Assembly (NCBI GenBank): GCA_016741995.1
Contig: JACVCO010000015.1
Location: 1 to 64,000, forward strand
Reading direction: 5' to 3'
Length of the DNA stretch: 64,000 nt
Origin: Hydrogenophaga sp.
Lineage (GTDB): Bacteria; Pseudomonadota; Gammaproteobacteria; Burkholderiales; Burkholderiaceae_C
The notes under the pieces were generated by a model, which searched no databases, was not told where the DNA came from, and saw only the letters and a program-made list of their open reading frames with translations. A program made the translations under genes and the position numbers. Shown here piece after piece: positions 8,262 to 17,681 of the stretch; positions within the stretch are counted from its first letter, which is position 1, and each line of letters starts with the position of its first letter.

Positions 8262-9508
8262 ACAAAGCATTCTTCGACGCGCTGGAAACCCGCGCGCCCG
8301 CGCAGCGCGAGGCCGAGCAGATGGCGGCGCTGCCGAAACAGGTGGCGCATGCGCAGGCGCACAGCGCGGCCTTCGCCGACATCCTCCAGGGCGTGGACGC
8401 GGCGGCCATCACCAGCCGCGCCGCGCTGGCGCAGCTGCCCGTCACGCGCAAGAGCGCGCTGTTCGAGCGCCAGCGCGCGCAGCGCGAGACAGACGCCTTC
8501 GGCGGCTTCTCCACCCTGGTGCGCGGCCCGCAGATGACGCGCATCTTCTCGTCGCCCGGCCCGATCTACGAACCCGAGGGCGCCACGCGCGACTACTGGC
8601 GCGCCGGCCGTGCGCTGTTCGCCGCCGGTTTCCGCGCCGGCGAGCTGGTGCACAACGCCTTCAGCTACCACATGACGCCGGGCGCCTTCATCCTCGAATC
8701 GGGCGCGCACGCGGTGGGTTGCACCGTGTTCCCCGCCGGCACCGGCCAGACCGAGCAGCAGTTGCAGGCCATCGCCGAGCTGCGCCCCGACGCCTACACC
8801 GGCACGCCCAGCTTCCTGCGCATCCTGATCGAGAAAGCGGCCGAGGCCGGCGTGAGCGTGGCCAGCATCCGCAAGGCCAGCGTGGGCGGCGAAGCCTGCC
8901 CGCCCAGCCTGACGGCCTGGTTCGCCGAGCACGGCGTGGCCGTGTACCAGACCTACGCCACCGCCGACCTGGGCCTGGTGGCCTACGAAACCGCGCCGCG
9001 CGAAGGCCTGGTGCTCGACGAGGGCGTGATCGTGGAGATCGTGCGCCCCGGCACCGGCGAGCCCGTGCCCGACGGCGAGGTGGGCGAGCTCGTGGTGACC
9101 TCGCTCAACCCGGCCTACCCGCTGATCCGCTTCGGCACCGGTGACTTGTCGGCCGTTCTGGCCGGCGCCTGCCCCAGCGGGCGCACCGCCCCGCGCATCA
9201 AGGGCTGGATGGGCCGCGCCGACCAGACCACCAAGGTGCGCGGCATGTTCGTGCACCCGGGCCAGGTGGCCGACATCGCGCGCCGCTTCCCGCAGATCCG
9301 CCGCGCGCGGCTGGTGGTGAGCGGGGAGATGGCCAATGACCAGATGTGCCTGCGCGTGGAGACCCCCGAGGTGGACGAGACGCTGCGCGAGCTGATCGCC
9401 GCCGCCGTGCGCGACGTGACCAAGCTGCGCAGCGAGGTGGAGCTGGTGGCGCCGGGCAGCCTGCCCAACGACGGCAAGGTGATCGAGGACGCGCGCAGCT
9501 ACCGCTGA
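8249..9508 (+). CDS. Phenylacetate-CoA ligase-like AMP-binding protein, degenerate motifs
   Basis: This 419-residue protein has the PaaK-like fold length and C-terminal architecture. The phosphate loop that should read SSGTTGxPT is instead SSPGPIYEPEG (residues 101-111), and the usual Y-G-x-T/S-E is YATAD. It may therefore be a non-ATP-using or altered ligase. GTG at 8249 is preferred because GGAGA ends 5 bases upstream; a second GTG at 8258 overlaps the LivF stop. It ends the seven-gene operon and is probably followed by a terminator near 9594. Function in transport or CoA transfer is unknown. Confidence 0.85.
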   Translation: MAGVNKAFFDALETRAPAQREAEQMAALPKQVAHAQAHSAAFADILQGVDAAAITSRAALAQLPVTRKSALFERQRAQRETDAFGGFSTLVRGPQMTRIFSSPGPIYEPEGATRDYWRAGRALFAAGFRAGELVHNAFSYHMTPGAFILESGAHAVGCTVFPAGTGQTEQQLQAIAELRPDAYTGTPSFLRILIEKAAEAGVSVASIRKASVGGEACPPSLTAWFAEHGVAVYQTYATADLGLVAYETAPREGLVLDEGVIVEIVRPGTGEPVPDGEVGELVVTSLNPAYPLIRFGTGDLSAVLAGACPSGRTAPRIKGWMGRADQTTKVRGMFVHPGQVADIARRFPQIRRARLVVSGEMANDQMCLRVETPEVDETLRELIAAAVRDVTKLRSEVELVAPGSLPNDGKVIEDARSYR

Positions 9509-9593
9509 CGGCCGCGGCGGCCCCCGCGGGGAGGCCCCGACCCGGGATTTCCCAGGGGTCGCGCTACGTACTTTCCGCGATGGCCGGGGCAGG

Positions 9594-9619
9594 CCCGGGG
9601 GCTAGGATGCCCGGGTTTT
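9594..9619 (+). terminator. Candidate intrinsic terminator of the liv-type operon
   Basis: CCCGGG arms (9594-9599 and 9610-9615) enclose a 10-base loop and are followed by TTTT. A second hairpin with CGACCC/GGGTCG arms lies upstream at 9538-9561. Together they would separate the ligase/ABC operon from the Bug receptor gene starting at 9655. The T-run is short, so confidence is moderate. Confidence 0.4.
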
Positions 9620-9654
9620 CCTTCCCTTCCCTCCTTTCCCCTGGAGACATGACC

Positions 9655-10638
9655 ATGAAGAAGCTCGTCACCCTCGCCATCGGCGCGGCCATGTCGGTGG
9701 GCGCGTTCGCGCAGACCTTCCCCAGCAAGCCCATCACCTTCGTGGTGCCCTTCGCCGCCGGCGGCCCGACCGACCTGGTGGCCCGCCAACTGGCGGAAAC
9801 CATGCGCAAGTTCATCCCGAACGCCAACATCGTGGTCGAGAACGCCACCGGCGCGGGCGGCACCATCGGCGCGGCCAAGGTGGCCCGCTCCCCGGCCGAC
9901 GGCCACACCCTGCTGGTGTGGCACATCGGCATGGCCGCCACCGCCGGCCTGTACCGCAAGCTGCCCTACAAGCCGCTGGAAGACTTCGAGTACCTGGGCA
10001 TGATCAACGACGTGCCCATGACGCTGCTGGGCTCGACCAAGCTCAACGCTAACACCTACCGCGATTTCGAGGCCTACATCCGCGCCAACGGCGGCAAGCT
10101 CAACCTGGCGCACGCCGGCCTGGGTTCCGCTTCGCACCTGTGCGGCCTGATGTGGCAACACGCCGTGAAGCTGGACAAGTCGATGACCACCATCGCCTAC
10201 CGCGGCACCGGCCCGGCCATGAACGACCTCATCGGCGGCCAGGTCGACGTGATGTGCGACCAGACCACCAACACCACCGCGCAGATCGAAGGCGGCCGCG
10301 TGAAGGCCTTCGCCGTGACCACGGCCCGGCCGCTCTCCAAGCACCCCACCCTGAAGGACTACCCCTCGCTGCAGGAAATGGGCCTGCGTGGCTTCGACCT
10401 GACCATCTGGCACGGCCTGTACGCCCCGAAAGGCACGCCGGCCCCCGTGCTCAAGACCATCAACGACGCGCTGGTGAAGTCCCTCAAGGACCCGGACTTC
10501 ATGAAGAAGCAGGATGAGCTGGGCGCCCTGGTGGTGACCGACGGCCGCATGACGCCGGATGGCCACAAGAAGTACGTGGCCGACCAGATCACCAAGCTGA
10601 AAACCGTGATCGACGCCGCCGGCCAGTACGCCGACTGA
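9655..10638 (+). CDS. Bug/TctC-family periplasmic solute receptor
   Basis: This 327-residue protein has a signal peptide ending AFA-Q near residue 20. It then shows the family start FPSKPITFVVPFAAGGPTD, with the P-F-A-A-G-G ligand loop. These receptors bind carboxylates or similar small ligands for tripartite tricarboxylate transporters. No TctA or TctB gene is present here, which is normal for the expanded orphan Bug set of Comamonadaceae and Bordetella. ATG 9655 is chosen over ATG 9649 because GGAG is 8 bases away from the former and only 2 from the latter. The ligand is unknown. Confidence 0.93.
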   Translation: MKKLVTLAIGAAMSVGAFAQTFPSKPITFVVPFAAGGPTDLVARQLAETMRKFIPNANIVVENATGAGGTIGAAKVARSPADGHTLLVWHIGMAATAGLYRKLPYKPLEDFEYLGMINDVPMTLLGSTKLNANTYRDFEAYIRANGGKLNLAHAGLGSASHLCGLMWQHAVKLDKSMTTIAYRGTGPAMNDLIGGQVDVMCDQTTNTTAQIEGGRVKAFAVTTARPLSKHPTLKDYPSLQEMGLRGFDLTIWHGLYAPKGTPAPVLKTINDALVKSLKDPDFMKKQDELGALVVTDGRMTPDGHKKYVADQITKLKTVIDAAGQYAD

Positions 10639-10647
10639 TCGCCCCCC

Positions 10648-10680
10648 ACGCGAAGCGCTTCCCATGGTTGCGCTTCGCGT
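10648..10680 (+). promoter_or_regulatory. Perfect 11-bp stem-loop enclosing a start codon
   Basis: ACGCGAAGCGC (10648-10658) pairs perfectly with GCGCTTCGCGT (10670-10680). The 11-base loop contains the ATG at 10664 that begins the next gene, and no Shine-Dalgarno sequence is evident. The structure could end the upstream receptor transcript, or limit translation of the downstream gene in a read-through message. Confidence 0.6.
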
Positions 10681-11035
10681 CATCGACTCGATCACCCAAT
10701 TGCAGCCCGCTGATGCGGGCTGCATTGCTTTGAGCGGCTCGCACGGGGGTGCGAGCTCGGCGCGCTACGCCATCGCGGCGCGGCCGCTGCTCTCGGTGTT
10801 CAACGACGCCGGCGTGGGCAAGGACGACGCCGGCATCGCCGGGCTGGCCATGCTGCAGGCCGAGGGCCTGGCGGCGTGCGCCGTGTCGCACACGAGCGCC
10901 CGCATCGGGCAGGCCGACAGTACATTGGCCGACGGCGTGGTCAGCCACGTCAACCGGGCCGCACAGGCGCTGGGCATCGAACCCGGCGCCGCGCTGCGGC
11001 CGCAGATCGAACAACTGCAAAGGAGACAACCATGA
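10664..11035 (+). CDS. Small conserved-looking protein of unknown function between two Bug receptors
   Basis: This 123-residue soluble protein has no signal peptide or membrane segment. Notable motifs are SGSHGG near residue 25, a [16 protein letters not shown] stretch, and VSHTSARIG. The Gly-rich and His/Asp-containing loops look like an enzyme active site, but I do not recognise the family. Its stop overlaps the start of the next receptor gene (ATGA), so both are probably translated from one message. The start lies in a hairpin loop, so the true start may differ, although no nearby in-frame alternative is better. Confidence 0.75.
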   Translation: MVALRVIDSITQLQPADAGCIALSGSHGGASSARYAIAARPLLSVFNDAGVGKDDAGIAGLAMLQAEGLAACAVSHTSARIGQADSTLADGVVSHVNRAAQALGIEPGAALRPQIEQLQRRQP

Positions 11036-12018
11036 GCCTCGCCCGCCGCACCCTCGTCGCCCTCGCCGCCGCCCTGGCGGTGCCCATGGCCTTTGCGCAA
11101 GGCGCGTGGCCCAACAAGCCGGTGCGCATCGTCGTGCCCTTCGCCCCCGGTGGCACCACCGACATCCTGGCCCGCACCCTGGCGCCCGAGCTCACCAAGG
11201 TGTTCGGCCAGAGCTTCGTGGTGGAGAACCGCGCCGGCGCCGGCGGCAACATCGGGGCCGAAGCCGTGGCCAAATCCCCCGCCGACGGCTACACCCTGCT
11301 CATGGGCACCGTGGGCACGCACGGCATCAACAAATCGCTCTACAGCAAGCTGCCCTACGACCCGCAGAAGGATTTCGCGCCCATCACGCTCGTGGCCGGC
11401 GTGCCCAACGTGATGGTGATGGGCGCCAAACGCGCACAGGAACTCGGCATCAACTCCGTGGCCGATTTCGTGAAGCACGCCAAGGCCAACCCCGGCCGGC
11501 TGAACATGGCCTCCAGCGGCAACGGCACCTCCATCCACCTCGCGGGCGAACTGTTCAAGGCCCGCAACGGCATCTTCATGACGCACATCCCCTACCGCGG
11601 CTCCGGCCCGGCACTGGCCGACCTGCTCGCCGGCGGGGTGGACGTGATGTTCGACAACCTGCCTTCGTCCATGGCGCACATCCAGAGCGGCGGCCTCAAG
11701 GCCTTCGCCGTCACCAGCGCCGTGCGCTCCGCCGCCCTGCCGGATGTGCCCACCGTCGCCGAAGCCGGCAAGCTCCCCGGCTTCGAAGCCAGCTCCTGGT
11801 TCGGCCTGCTCGCCCCCGCCGGCACCCCGGCCGACATCGTGAACCGCGTCCAGCAGGAAACCGCCAAGGCCCTCAACCTGCCCGCCGTGAAAGAACGCCT
11901 GCTCGCCCAAGGCGCCATCCCCAGCGGCAACACCCCCGCCGAGTTCACCGCGCTGATCGACGCGGAGATCAAGAAGTGGGAAGCGGTGGTGAAGGCGTCG
12001 GGGGCGAAGGTGGACTGA
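11032..12018 (+). CDS. Bug/TctC-family periplasmic solute receptor
   Basis: This 328-residue protein is the second Bug receptor of this block. The signal peptide ends AFA-Q near residue 22, and the mature start [19 protein letters not shown] carries the conserved carboxylate-binding loop. AGGAG lies 7 bases before the ATG. It is translationally coupled to the small unknown gene upstream and converges on an SDR gene 4 bases away. Ligand unknown. Confidence 0.93.
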   Translation: MSLARRTLVALAAALAVPMAFAQGAWPNKPVRIVVPFAPGGTTDILARTLAPELTKVFGQSFVVENRAGAGGNIGAEAVAKSPADGYTLLMGTVGTHGINKSLYSKLPYDPQKDFAPITLVAGVPNVMVMGAKRAQELGINSVADFVKHAKANPGRLNMASSGNGTSIHLAGELFKARNGIFMTHIPYRGSGPALADLLAGGVDVMFDNLPSSMAHIQSGGLKAFAVTSAVRSAALPDVPTVAEAGKLPGFEASSWFGLLAPAGTPADIVNRVQQETAKALNLPAVKERLLAQGAIPSGNTPAEFTALIDAEIKKWEAVVKASGAKVD

Positions 12019-12022
12019 AGCG

Positions 12023-12775
12023 TCAGACCTGCGTCATGCCGCCGTCGGCGAACAGTTCGACGCCATTGACGAAGCTGCTGTCGTCCGACGCCAGAAACGC
12101 CGCGGCACTGGCGATCTCGTCGGTCGCGCCGACGCGGCCCAGGGGAATCGTCTGTGCCTGCATGTCGATGAAGGCGGCCAGTTGCTCGCCTTTCAGGCCC
12201 AGCAGGTCATAGGCCGGTGTGGGCACCACCCCGGGGCTCAGGACGTTGACGCGGATGCCGGCCTGTTTCAGGTCCAGCACCCAGCTTCGCGCCAGGTTGC
12301 GCACGGCCGCCTTGCTGGCGCTGTAGATGCTGAACCCCGGCGTGCCCTTGATCGACGTCGTCGAGGCGTTCAGCACGATGGTCGCGCCCTTGGGCATCAG
12401 CGGCAGCGCCTTCTGCACCGTGAACACCAGGCCGCGCACATTGGTGGCGAAGATGCTGTCGAAGTGGGCCTCGGTGATCTCACCCAGCGGCGCCACCTGA
12501 CCGCCACCCGCGTTGGCGAACAGCACGTCGAGCCGGCCCTTTTCTTGCCGGATCGTGGCGTACAGGCGATCGAGGTCGCTCAGGTTGGAGACGTCGCTGC
12601 GCACGCCGGTCACGTGGCGACCGATCTCCTTCACGGCGGCATCGAGGGCGTCCTGCCGGCGGCCGGTGATGAAGACATGGGCACCTTCGGCGACGAAGCG
12701 CTTCGCGGTGGCCAGGCCGATGCCGCTGGTGCCGCCGGTCACGAGGGCGATCTTGTTGGAGAGTCTGGAAGTCAT
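12023..12775 (-). CDS. Short-chain dehydrogenase/reductase
   Basis: This 250-residue classical SDR is a cytoplasmic NAD(P)-dependent oxidoreductase. The cofactor motif TGGTSGIG is at residues 13-20, the NAG motif near 88-90, and the catalytic Ser138, Tyr151 and Lys155 (YSASK) are intact. An Arg-Arg at residues 39-40 after the second beta strand favours NADP(H). It is divergent from a LysR gene that probably controls it. The substrate cannot be read from sequence. Confidence 0.92.
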   Translation of the reverse strand: MTSRLSNKIALVTGGTSGIGLATAKRFVAEGAHVFITGRRQDALDAAVKEIGRHVTGVRSDVSNLSDLDRLYATIRQEKGRLDVLFANAGGGQVAPLGEITEAHFDSIFATNVRGLVFTVQKALPLMPKGATIVLNASTTSIKGTPGFSIYSASKAAVRNLARSWVLDLKQAGIRVNVLSPGVVPTPAYDLLGLKGEQLAAFIDMQAQTIPLGRVGATDEIASAAAFLASDDSSFVNGVELFADGGMTQV

Positions 12776-12869
12776 GGTGTGTGCCTTGCACGGTGATGAA
12801 GAGACGCCTCAGTTTGGGTACGCCCCCACCCGACACCAAGACCGTGAACGGCACTTGTTTATTTCCGAT

Positions 12870-12882
12870 CCATTAATAATGG
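12870..12882. promoter_or_regulatory. AT-rich palindrome at the SDR/LysR divergent promoter
   Basis: CCATTAATAATGG is a perfect 6-bp-arm palindrome around a central A, ending 4 bases before the LysR ATG. It stands out in GC-rich DNA. It may be the LysR autoregulatory site or overlap its promoter; no Shine-Dalgarno is visible between it and the ATG. Confidence 0.4.
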
Positions 12883-12886
12883 CCGC

Positions 12887-13807
12887 ATGGACCAGATCAG
12901 CGCCATGCGTGTGTTTGCCCGCGTTGTCGAGGCCGGCAATTTCTCGCGGGCCGCCGACCAGTTGCAGATGCACAAGCCCAGCGTGACCAAGCTGGTGCAG
13001 CAACTGGAAACGCACCTGAAGGTCAGGCTGCTGCGCCGCACGACGCGGCACGTCACGGTCACACCGGAGGGCGCGGCCTACTACGAGCGCACGAAGCGCG
13101 TGCTGATCGAACTGGACGAGATCGAATCGGACCTGACGCAGGAACGGACCAACCCCCGGGGCTGTGTGCGCGTCGACGTCGGATCGTCGGTGGCCAACCA
13201 GATCCTGATGCCCCGGTTGCCCGGCTTCTACCAACGCTACCCCCAGGTCCGGCTCGCACTGGGCGTCAGCGACAGGCCCGTGGACCTGGTGGGCGAAGCG
13301 GTCGACTGCGTGATTCGCGGCGGCACGATGACGGACCAATCGCTGGTGGCGCGGCGCATCGCGCAGATGGCATTCACCACGGTGGCCTCACCGGCTTACC
13401 TGAAGCGGCACGGTGTGCCCGTCGGCCCGCAAGAGCTGCTGGATGGCCGGCACCTCATGGTCAGCTACTTTTCCGCCGGCACCGGCCGGATCGTGCCGGC
13501 GCCGTACGTGCGCGGAGACGAGCGCTTCGATATCACAGGCCAGGGGGTGATCTCCGTCAACGAAAGCACCGCGCACCTGAATGCCGCGCTGGCCGGCCTG
13601 GGGCTCGTGCAGACCTTCGACCCCATCGTGCAACCGCACATCGAGAGCGGTGCGCTGGTTGAGGTGCTCGCCGATTGGGCGCCACCGCCCATGCCGTTCT
13701 ATGTGGCCTATCCGCCCAACCGCAACGTCAGCGGCAAGCTGCGGGTCTTCGTTGATTGGGTGGTGGAGGTGTTCGAGCCGTACAACGCCGCACCGCAAGC
13801 GGGTTAG
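12887..13807 (+). CDS. LysR-family transcriptional regulator
   Basis: This 306-residue regulator has an N-terminal winged helix (residues 1-60, opening MDQISAMRVFARVVEAGNFS) and a LysR substrate-binding domain. The opening and the length are typical of the DsdC/AaeR-like group that often regulates a divergent SDR. It is transcribed away from the SDR gene at 12023. The inducer is unknown. Confidence 0.93.
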   Translation: MDQISAMRVFARVVEAGNFSRAADQLQMHKPSVTKLVQQLETHLKVRLLRRTTRHVTVTPEGAAYYERTKRVLIELDEIESDLTQERTNPRGCVRVDVGSSVANQILMPRLPGFYQRYPQVRLALGVSDRPVDLVGEAVDCVIRGGTMTDQSLVARRIAQMAFTTVASPAYLKRHGVPVGPQELLDGRHLMVSYFSAGTGRIVPAPYVRGDERFDITGQGVISVNESTAHLNAALAGLGLVQTFDPIVQPHIESGALVEVLADWAPPPMPFYVAYPPNRNVSGKLRVFVDWVVEVFEPYNAAPQAG

Positions 13808-13815
13808 GACACGCG

Positions 13816-14292
13816 TCAACAACCGGGCCTTGATGTTTCGACGCAATGCTCACAGCCAGCGTTGTTTCTGATGCCATATCTACCGGTGGTTCTGCCACAG
13901 GAACCAAAGCACTCCGCGCTGGCCCAGAAGGCCGCCCACTTCGCCTGGCAGCTGTCCTGGCGCTGTGCAGCAAAGCCCCGTTTGGGTGCTGGCCCGGGTG
14001 CGGGCTTTTCTGCTGCGTCGGGAAGAACGGCCGATTTGGGGGTCTCGCCACCCGACTCATTGGTGGTCGAGCCGACGGGCGCCGTTGGTGGCGTGCGCTC
14101 CAGCCCCTTGGCCAGATTGGGACGGGGAACGACCAGCTTCTTTGCCCCCTGAGACTCGGCAGCGTCTGGCCGGTCGCCAAAGTGGACCTGGCCGTTGCTG
14201 TCCTTCCAGCGGTACACCTCGGATAGCGCACCGCTGGCGCCTGTTGCCAGTGCCATCGCAAGCAAGAGATGAACCCAACGAGCAACGCCCAT
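13816..14292 (-). CDS. DUF4124 domain-containing secreted protein
   Basis: This 158-residue protein has a signal peptide (MGVARWVHLLLAMALATG...) followed directly by the DUF4124 signature VYRWKDSNGQVHFGDRP. The middle is Pro/Ala-rich linker. The C-terminal part holds several cysteines (AECFGSC, GCEHC, RPGC) that could form disulfides. ATG 14292 is chosen because a strong GGGAGG site lies upstream; the longer frame to 14346 lacks one. Function of the family is unknown; members are cell-envelope proteins. Confidence 0.85.
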   Translation of the reverse strand: MGVARWVHLLLAMALATGASGALSEVYRWKDSNGQVHFGDRPDAAESQGAKKLVVPRPNLAKGLERTPPTAPVGSTTNESGGETPKSAVLPDAAEKPAPGPAPKRGFAAQRQDSCQAKWAAFWASAECFGSCGRTTGRYGIRNNAGCEHCVETSRPGC

Positions 14293-14359
14293 GTTGCCCC
14301 CTCCCATAGACATTGAAGCCAGCGGCCACTTGGTGCGGCACGCCAACGCGCAGACGCCC

Positions 14360-14689
14360 TCAAACCCCCCAGGTCACCTCGACCCCCGCCTTGCGGCAGC
14401 GCTCCAGCATCTCGATGAAGGGCGCGCTGCGCATGCGCAGGCTCACGGAATCGGCCTCGGGTTGTGCTTCTTCGCCACTGGCCTGGGCCTCTTCGGTCTG
14501 GCGCTTGTGCTCGGCCTCCTCGGCCACCACCGCGGCGCGGATCGCTTCGATGGCGCGGGGAATGTCGTCGGGCAACAGCACGCCGGGCACCTCCGGGTCC
14601 TTGCCGAGGATTTCGAGCAGGCGCTTGCCGTGCGGGCGCAGCATCACGAGATCACCCGTCTCGCGGGATTTGAATCGATAAACAGTCAT
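14360..14689 (-). CDS. DUF1840 domain-containing protein
   Basis: This 109-residue cytoplasmic protein matches DUF1840: an N-terminal YRFKSRETGDLVMLRPHGKR beta-rich motif, an acidic Glu/Ala-rich linker around residues 60-80, and a C-terminal FIEMLERCRKAGVEVTWGV helix-strand. The family is largely confined to betaproteobacteria and has no assigned function. It is divergent from the aminobenzoyl-CoA operon. Confidence 0.9.
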   Translation of the reverse strand: MTVYRFKSRETGDLVMLRPHGKRLLEILGKDPEVPGVLLPDDIPRAIEAIRAAVVAEEAEHKRQTEEAQASGEEAQPEADSVSLRMRSAPFIEMLERCRKAGVEVTWGV

Positions 14690-14796
14690 GGGGGCATTCT
14701 CCCAAGGGCAGGCGCCAATCGGGGGACGAACGCAAAAAGATACGCCCTTCTGCCCGACGGCGCCACCTTGGCGGGCTGGGGTGCGGGTTTACCCGG

Positions 14797-14832
14797 TTGT
14801 CCGGGGATATTTCAAGTCTAAACTAATTAGAC
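14797..14832 (+). promoter_or_regulatory. Candidate promoter with MarR-type operator abutting a start codon
   Basis: A possible -35 TTGTCC (14797-14802) and -10 TAAACT (14819-14824) are 16 bases apart. The -10 is embedded in the dyad GTCTAA-N5-TTAGAC (14816-14832), which ends at the base before the ATG at 14833. No Shine-Dalgarno sequence is present, so the transcript may be leaderless. The MarR protein encoded at 17193 would be the expected ligand of the dyad. Confidence 0.5.
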
Positions 14833-17196
14833 ATGAAAACCTCCCTGCAGCGCATCCTGTGCATCGGCGGCGGCCCGGCGGGCCTGTACTTCGCGCTGCT
14901 GATGAAGCGGCGCCAACCCTCGCTGGAGATCACCGTCGTCGAGCGCAACCGCCCGTTCGACACCTTCGGCTGGGGCGTGGTGCTCTCCGACCAGACCCTG
15001 GGCAACCTGCGCGCGGCCGACCCGGAGACCGCGCAGGAAATCGGCGACGCCTTCAACCACTGGGACGACATCGAGGTCTTCTACAAAGGCCGCAGCGTGC
15101 GCAGCACCGGCCACGGCTTCTGCGGCATCGGGCGCAAGCGCCTGCTTAACGTGCTCCAGGCGCGCTGCCAGCAGCTCGGCGTGAACCTCGTGTTCGAGAC
15201 CGACGTCACCGACGACCAGGCGCTGGCCGCGCAGTACAACGCCGACCTGGTGATCGCCAGCGACGGCCTGAACAGCCGCATTCGCACGCGCTACCAGAGC
15301 ACCTTCGAGCCCGACATCGACACCCGCCAGTGCCGCTTCGTGTGGCTGGGCACCAAGAAGAAGTTCGACGCCTTCACCTTCGCGTTTGTTGAAACCGAGC
15401 ACGGCTGGTTCCAGGCGCACGCTTACCAGTTCGACGCCGACACCTCCACCTTCATCGTGGAAACGCCCGAGGCCGTGTGGCAGGCGCATGGCCTCGACCG
15501 GATGGAGCAGGCCGAGGCCATCGCCTTCTGCGAAAAGCTCTTCGCCCCCTACCTCGACGGCCACCCGCTGATCAGCAACGCCGGGCACCTGCGCGGCTCG
15601 GCGATCTGGATCCGCTTCCCGCGGGTGATCTGCAAGACCTGGGTGCACTGGCAGGACGTTTCCGGCCGCCAAACCCCCGTCGTGCTGATGGGCGACGCCG
15701 CGCACACCGCGCACTTCTCCATCGGCAGCGGCACCAAGCTCGCGCTGGAAGATGCGATCGACCTGGCGACGGAATTCGAACGCCACCCCGAGGCCGACGT
15801 GGCCACCGTGTTGCAGGCCTACGAGGCGCGCCGCAGCGTGGAGGTGCTCAAGATCCAGAACGCGGCGCGCAACTCCACCGAGTGGTTCGAACACGTGGAC
15901 CGCTACACCGGTATGGAGATCGAGCAGTTCGCGTACTCGCTGCTCACGCGCAGCCAGCGCATCAGCCACGAGAACCTGCGCCTGCGCGATGCGAAGTGGC
16001 TCGAAGGCTACGAGAACTGGCTGGCCCGGCAGGCGGGAACAAAAACCGCGAAGCACCCGACCCCGCCCATGCTGCTGCCTTTGAAGGTGCGCGGCGTCGA
16101 ACTCAAGAACCGCATCGTCGTCTCGCCCATGGCGCAGTACAAGGCGCAGGACGGCGTGGTGGGTGATTGGCACTTCGTGCACCTGGGCGCGCGCGCCGCG
16201 GGCGGTGCGGCGCTGGTGATGGTGGAGATGACCAGCCCCACGCCCGAGGGCCGCATCACGCCCGGCTGCCCCGGGCTGTGGAACGACGCGCAGCAGGCGG
16301 CGTTCGAGCGCATCGTGCGTTTTGCGCACGAGAGTGGCGACGGCGCGAAGATCGGCATCCAGCTCGGCCACAGCGGGCCCAAGGGCTCCACGCAGCTCGG
16401 CTGGGACAACATCGACGAGCCGCTGCCCACCGGCAACTGGCCGCTGCTCTCGGCCAGCGCCGTGCCCTATGGCGAACAGAACCAGGTGCCGCGCGCCATG
16501 AACCGCGCCGACATGGACGCGATGACCGCCGCCTTCGTCGAATCGACGAAGCGCGCCGCGGCCGCGGGCTTCGACTGGCTGGAGCTGCACTGCGCGCACG
16601 GCTACCTGCTCTCGGCCTTCATCTGCCCGCTCACCAACCAGCGCACCGACGACTACGGCGGTTCGCTGGAGAACCGTTGCCGCTACCCGCTGGAGGTGTT
16701 CAAAGCCGTGCGCGCCGTGTGGCCCGCCGACAAACCCATGAGCGTGCGCCTCTCCGCGCACGACTGGGCACCCGGCGGCAACACGCCCGACGACGGCGTG
16801 GCGATGGCGCGCCTGTTCAAGGCCGCGGGCTGCGACGTGATCGACGTGTCCTCGGGCCAGACCACGCGCCAGGCGAAGCCGGTGTATGGCCGCATGTACC
16901 AGACGCCGTTCGCCGACCGCATCCGCAACGAGGTGGACATCCTCACCATGGCGGTTGGTGCCATCAGCGAGGCCGACCACGCCAACAGCATCGTGGCCGC
17001 CGGCCGCGCCGACCTGTGCGCCGTGGCGCGCCCGCACCTGGCCAACCCGGCCTGGACGCTGCACGAAGCCGCCAAGCTGCAGACGCGCGCCGTGCACTGG
17101 CCCGCGCCCTACCTGAGCGGGCGCGACCAGCTGTACCGCGAAATCGCGCGCCAGCAAGCCATGAAGGCCCAAGAGGAAGAGGAGGCAACGAAGTGA
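14833..17196 (+). CDS. Bifunctional 2-aminobenzoyl-CoA (or salicylyl-CoA) monooxygenase/reductase
   Basis: This 787-residue fusion has an FAD monooxygenase half (residues 1-400) and an Old Yellow Enzyme FMN half (from about 413). Visible motifs are GGGPAG (12-17), the GDAAH flavin motif (287-291) and LHCAHGYLL (585-593). This architecture is that of anthraniloyl-CoA monooxygenase/reductase, which hydroxylates and reduces the ring of 2-aminobenzoyl-CoA; databases also name close relatives salicylyl-CoA 5-hydroxylase/oxidoreductase. The adjacent aminobenzoate-CoA ligase-like gene and RidA-like gene favour an aminobenzoate role. The stop overlaps the MarR GTG start. Confidence 0.92.
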   Translation: MKTSLQRILCIGGGPAGLYFALLMKRRQPSLEITVVERNRPFDTFGWGVVLSDQTLGNLRAADPETAQEIGDAFNHWDDIEVFYKGRSVRSTGHGFCGIGRKRLLNVLQARCQQLGVNLVFETDVTDDQALAAQYNADLVIASDGLNSRIRTRYQSTFEPDIDTRQCRFVWLGTKKKFDAFTFAFVETEHGWFQAHAYQFDADTSTFIVETPEAVWQAHGLDRMEQAEAIAFCEKLFAPYLDGHPLISNAGHLRGSAIWIRFPRVICKTWVHWQDVSGRQTPVVLMGDAAHTAHFSIGSGTKLALEDAIDLATEFERHPEADVATVLQAYEARRSVEVLKIQNAARNSTEWFEHVDRYTGMEIEQFAYSLLTRSQRISHENLRLRDAKWLEGYENWLARQAGTKTAKHPTPPMLLPLKVRGVELKNRIVVSPMAQYKAQDGVVGDWHFVHLGARAAGGAALVMVEMTSPTPEGRITPGCPGLWNDAQQAAFERIVRFAHESGDGAKIGIQLGHSGPKGSTQLGWDNIDEPLPTGNWPLLSASAVPYGEQNQVPRAMNRADMDAMTAAFVESTKRAAAAGFDWLELHCAHGYLLSAFICPLTNQRTDDYGGSLENRCRYPLEVFKAVRAVWPADKPMSVRLSAHDWAPGGNTPDDGVAMARLFKAAGCDVIDVSSGQTTRQAKPVYGRMYQTPFADRIRNEVDILTMAVGAISEADHANSIVAAGRADLCAVARPHLANPAWTLHEAAKLQTRAVHWPAPYLSGRDQLYREIARQQAMKAQEEEEATK

Positions 17197-17681
17197 ACGA
17201 CGACACCGAAACCCTGGATCTGGAGGCGCGCGCGCACAGCGAGCACGCGCAGGCCCTGCGCCTGTGGCTGCGCCTGCTCACCTGCTCGCAGCTGATCGAG
17301 AAGCGCGTGCGCGCCGGCCTGCGCGAGCACTTCGACACCACGCTGCCGCGCTTCGACCTGATGGCGCAACTCGAGCGCCACCCCGAGGGCCTGAAGATGA
17401 AGGAGCTGTCGCACCGGCTCATGGTCACGGGCGGCAACGTCACCGGCATCACCGACCAGCTGGTGGCCGAGGGCCTGGTCGAGCGCACCGGCGTCGAGGG
17501 CGACCGGCGCGTGTTCCGCGTGCGCCTCACCGACCGCGGCCGCCGCGCCTTCGCCAACATGGCCGAGCAGCACGAACACTGGATCGTCGAAGCCTTCGAA
17601 GGCCTGTCGGCGCGCGATCTCGACCAGCTCTACAAGCTGCTCGGCAAGGTGAAGCAACACCAGAAAGAACTGGACGAATGA
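17193..17681 (+). CDS. MarR-family transcriptional regulator
   Basis: This 162-residue winged-helix regulator has the recognition region [22 protein letters not shown] and the wing segment [17 protein letters not shown] 17193 is chosen because GGAGG lies 7 bases upstream and the codon overlaps the preceding stop (GTGA). MarR regulators in aromatic-CoA operons typically repress until a CoA thioester binds. The dyad at 14816-14832 is a candidate target. Both its start and its stop overlap neighbouring genes. Confidence 0.93.
   Translation: MNDDTETLDLEARAHSEHAQALRLWLRLLTCSQLIEKRVRAGLREHFDTTLPRFDLMAQLERHPEGLKMKELSHRLMVTGGNVTGITDQLVAEGLVERTGVEGDRRVFRVRLTDRGRRAFANMAEQHEHWIVEAFEGLSARDLDQLYKLLGKVKQHQKELDE

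Noticed and set aside
14827..17172. 781-codon minus-strand open frame
   Set aside because: Antisense to the aminobenzoyl-CoA monooxygenase/reductase.
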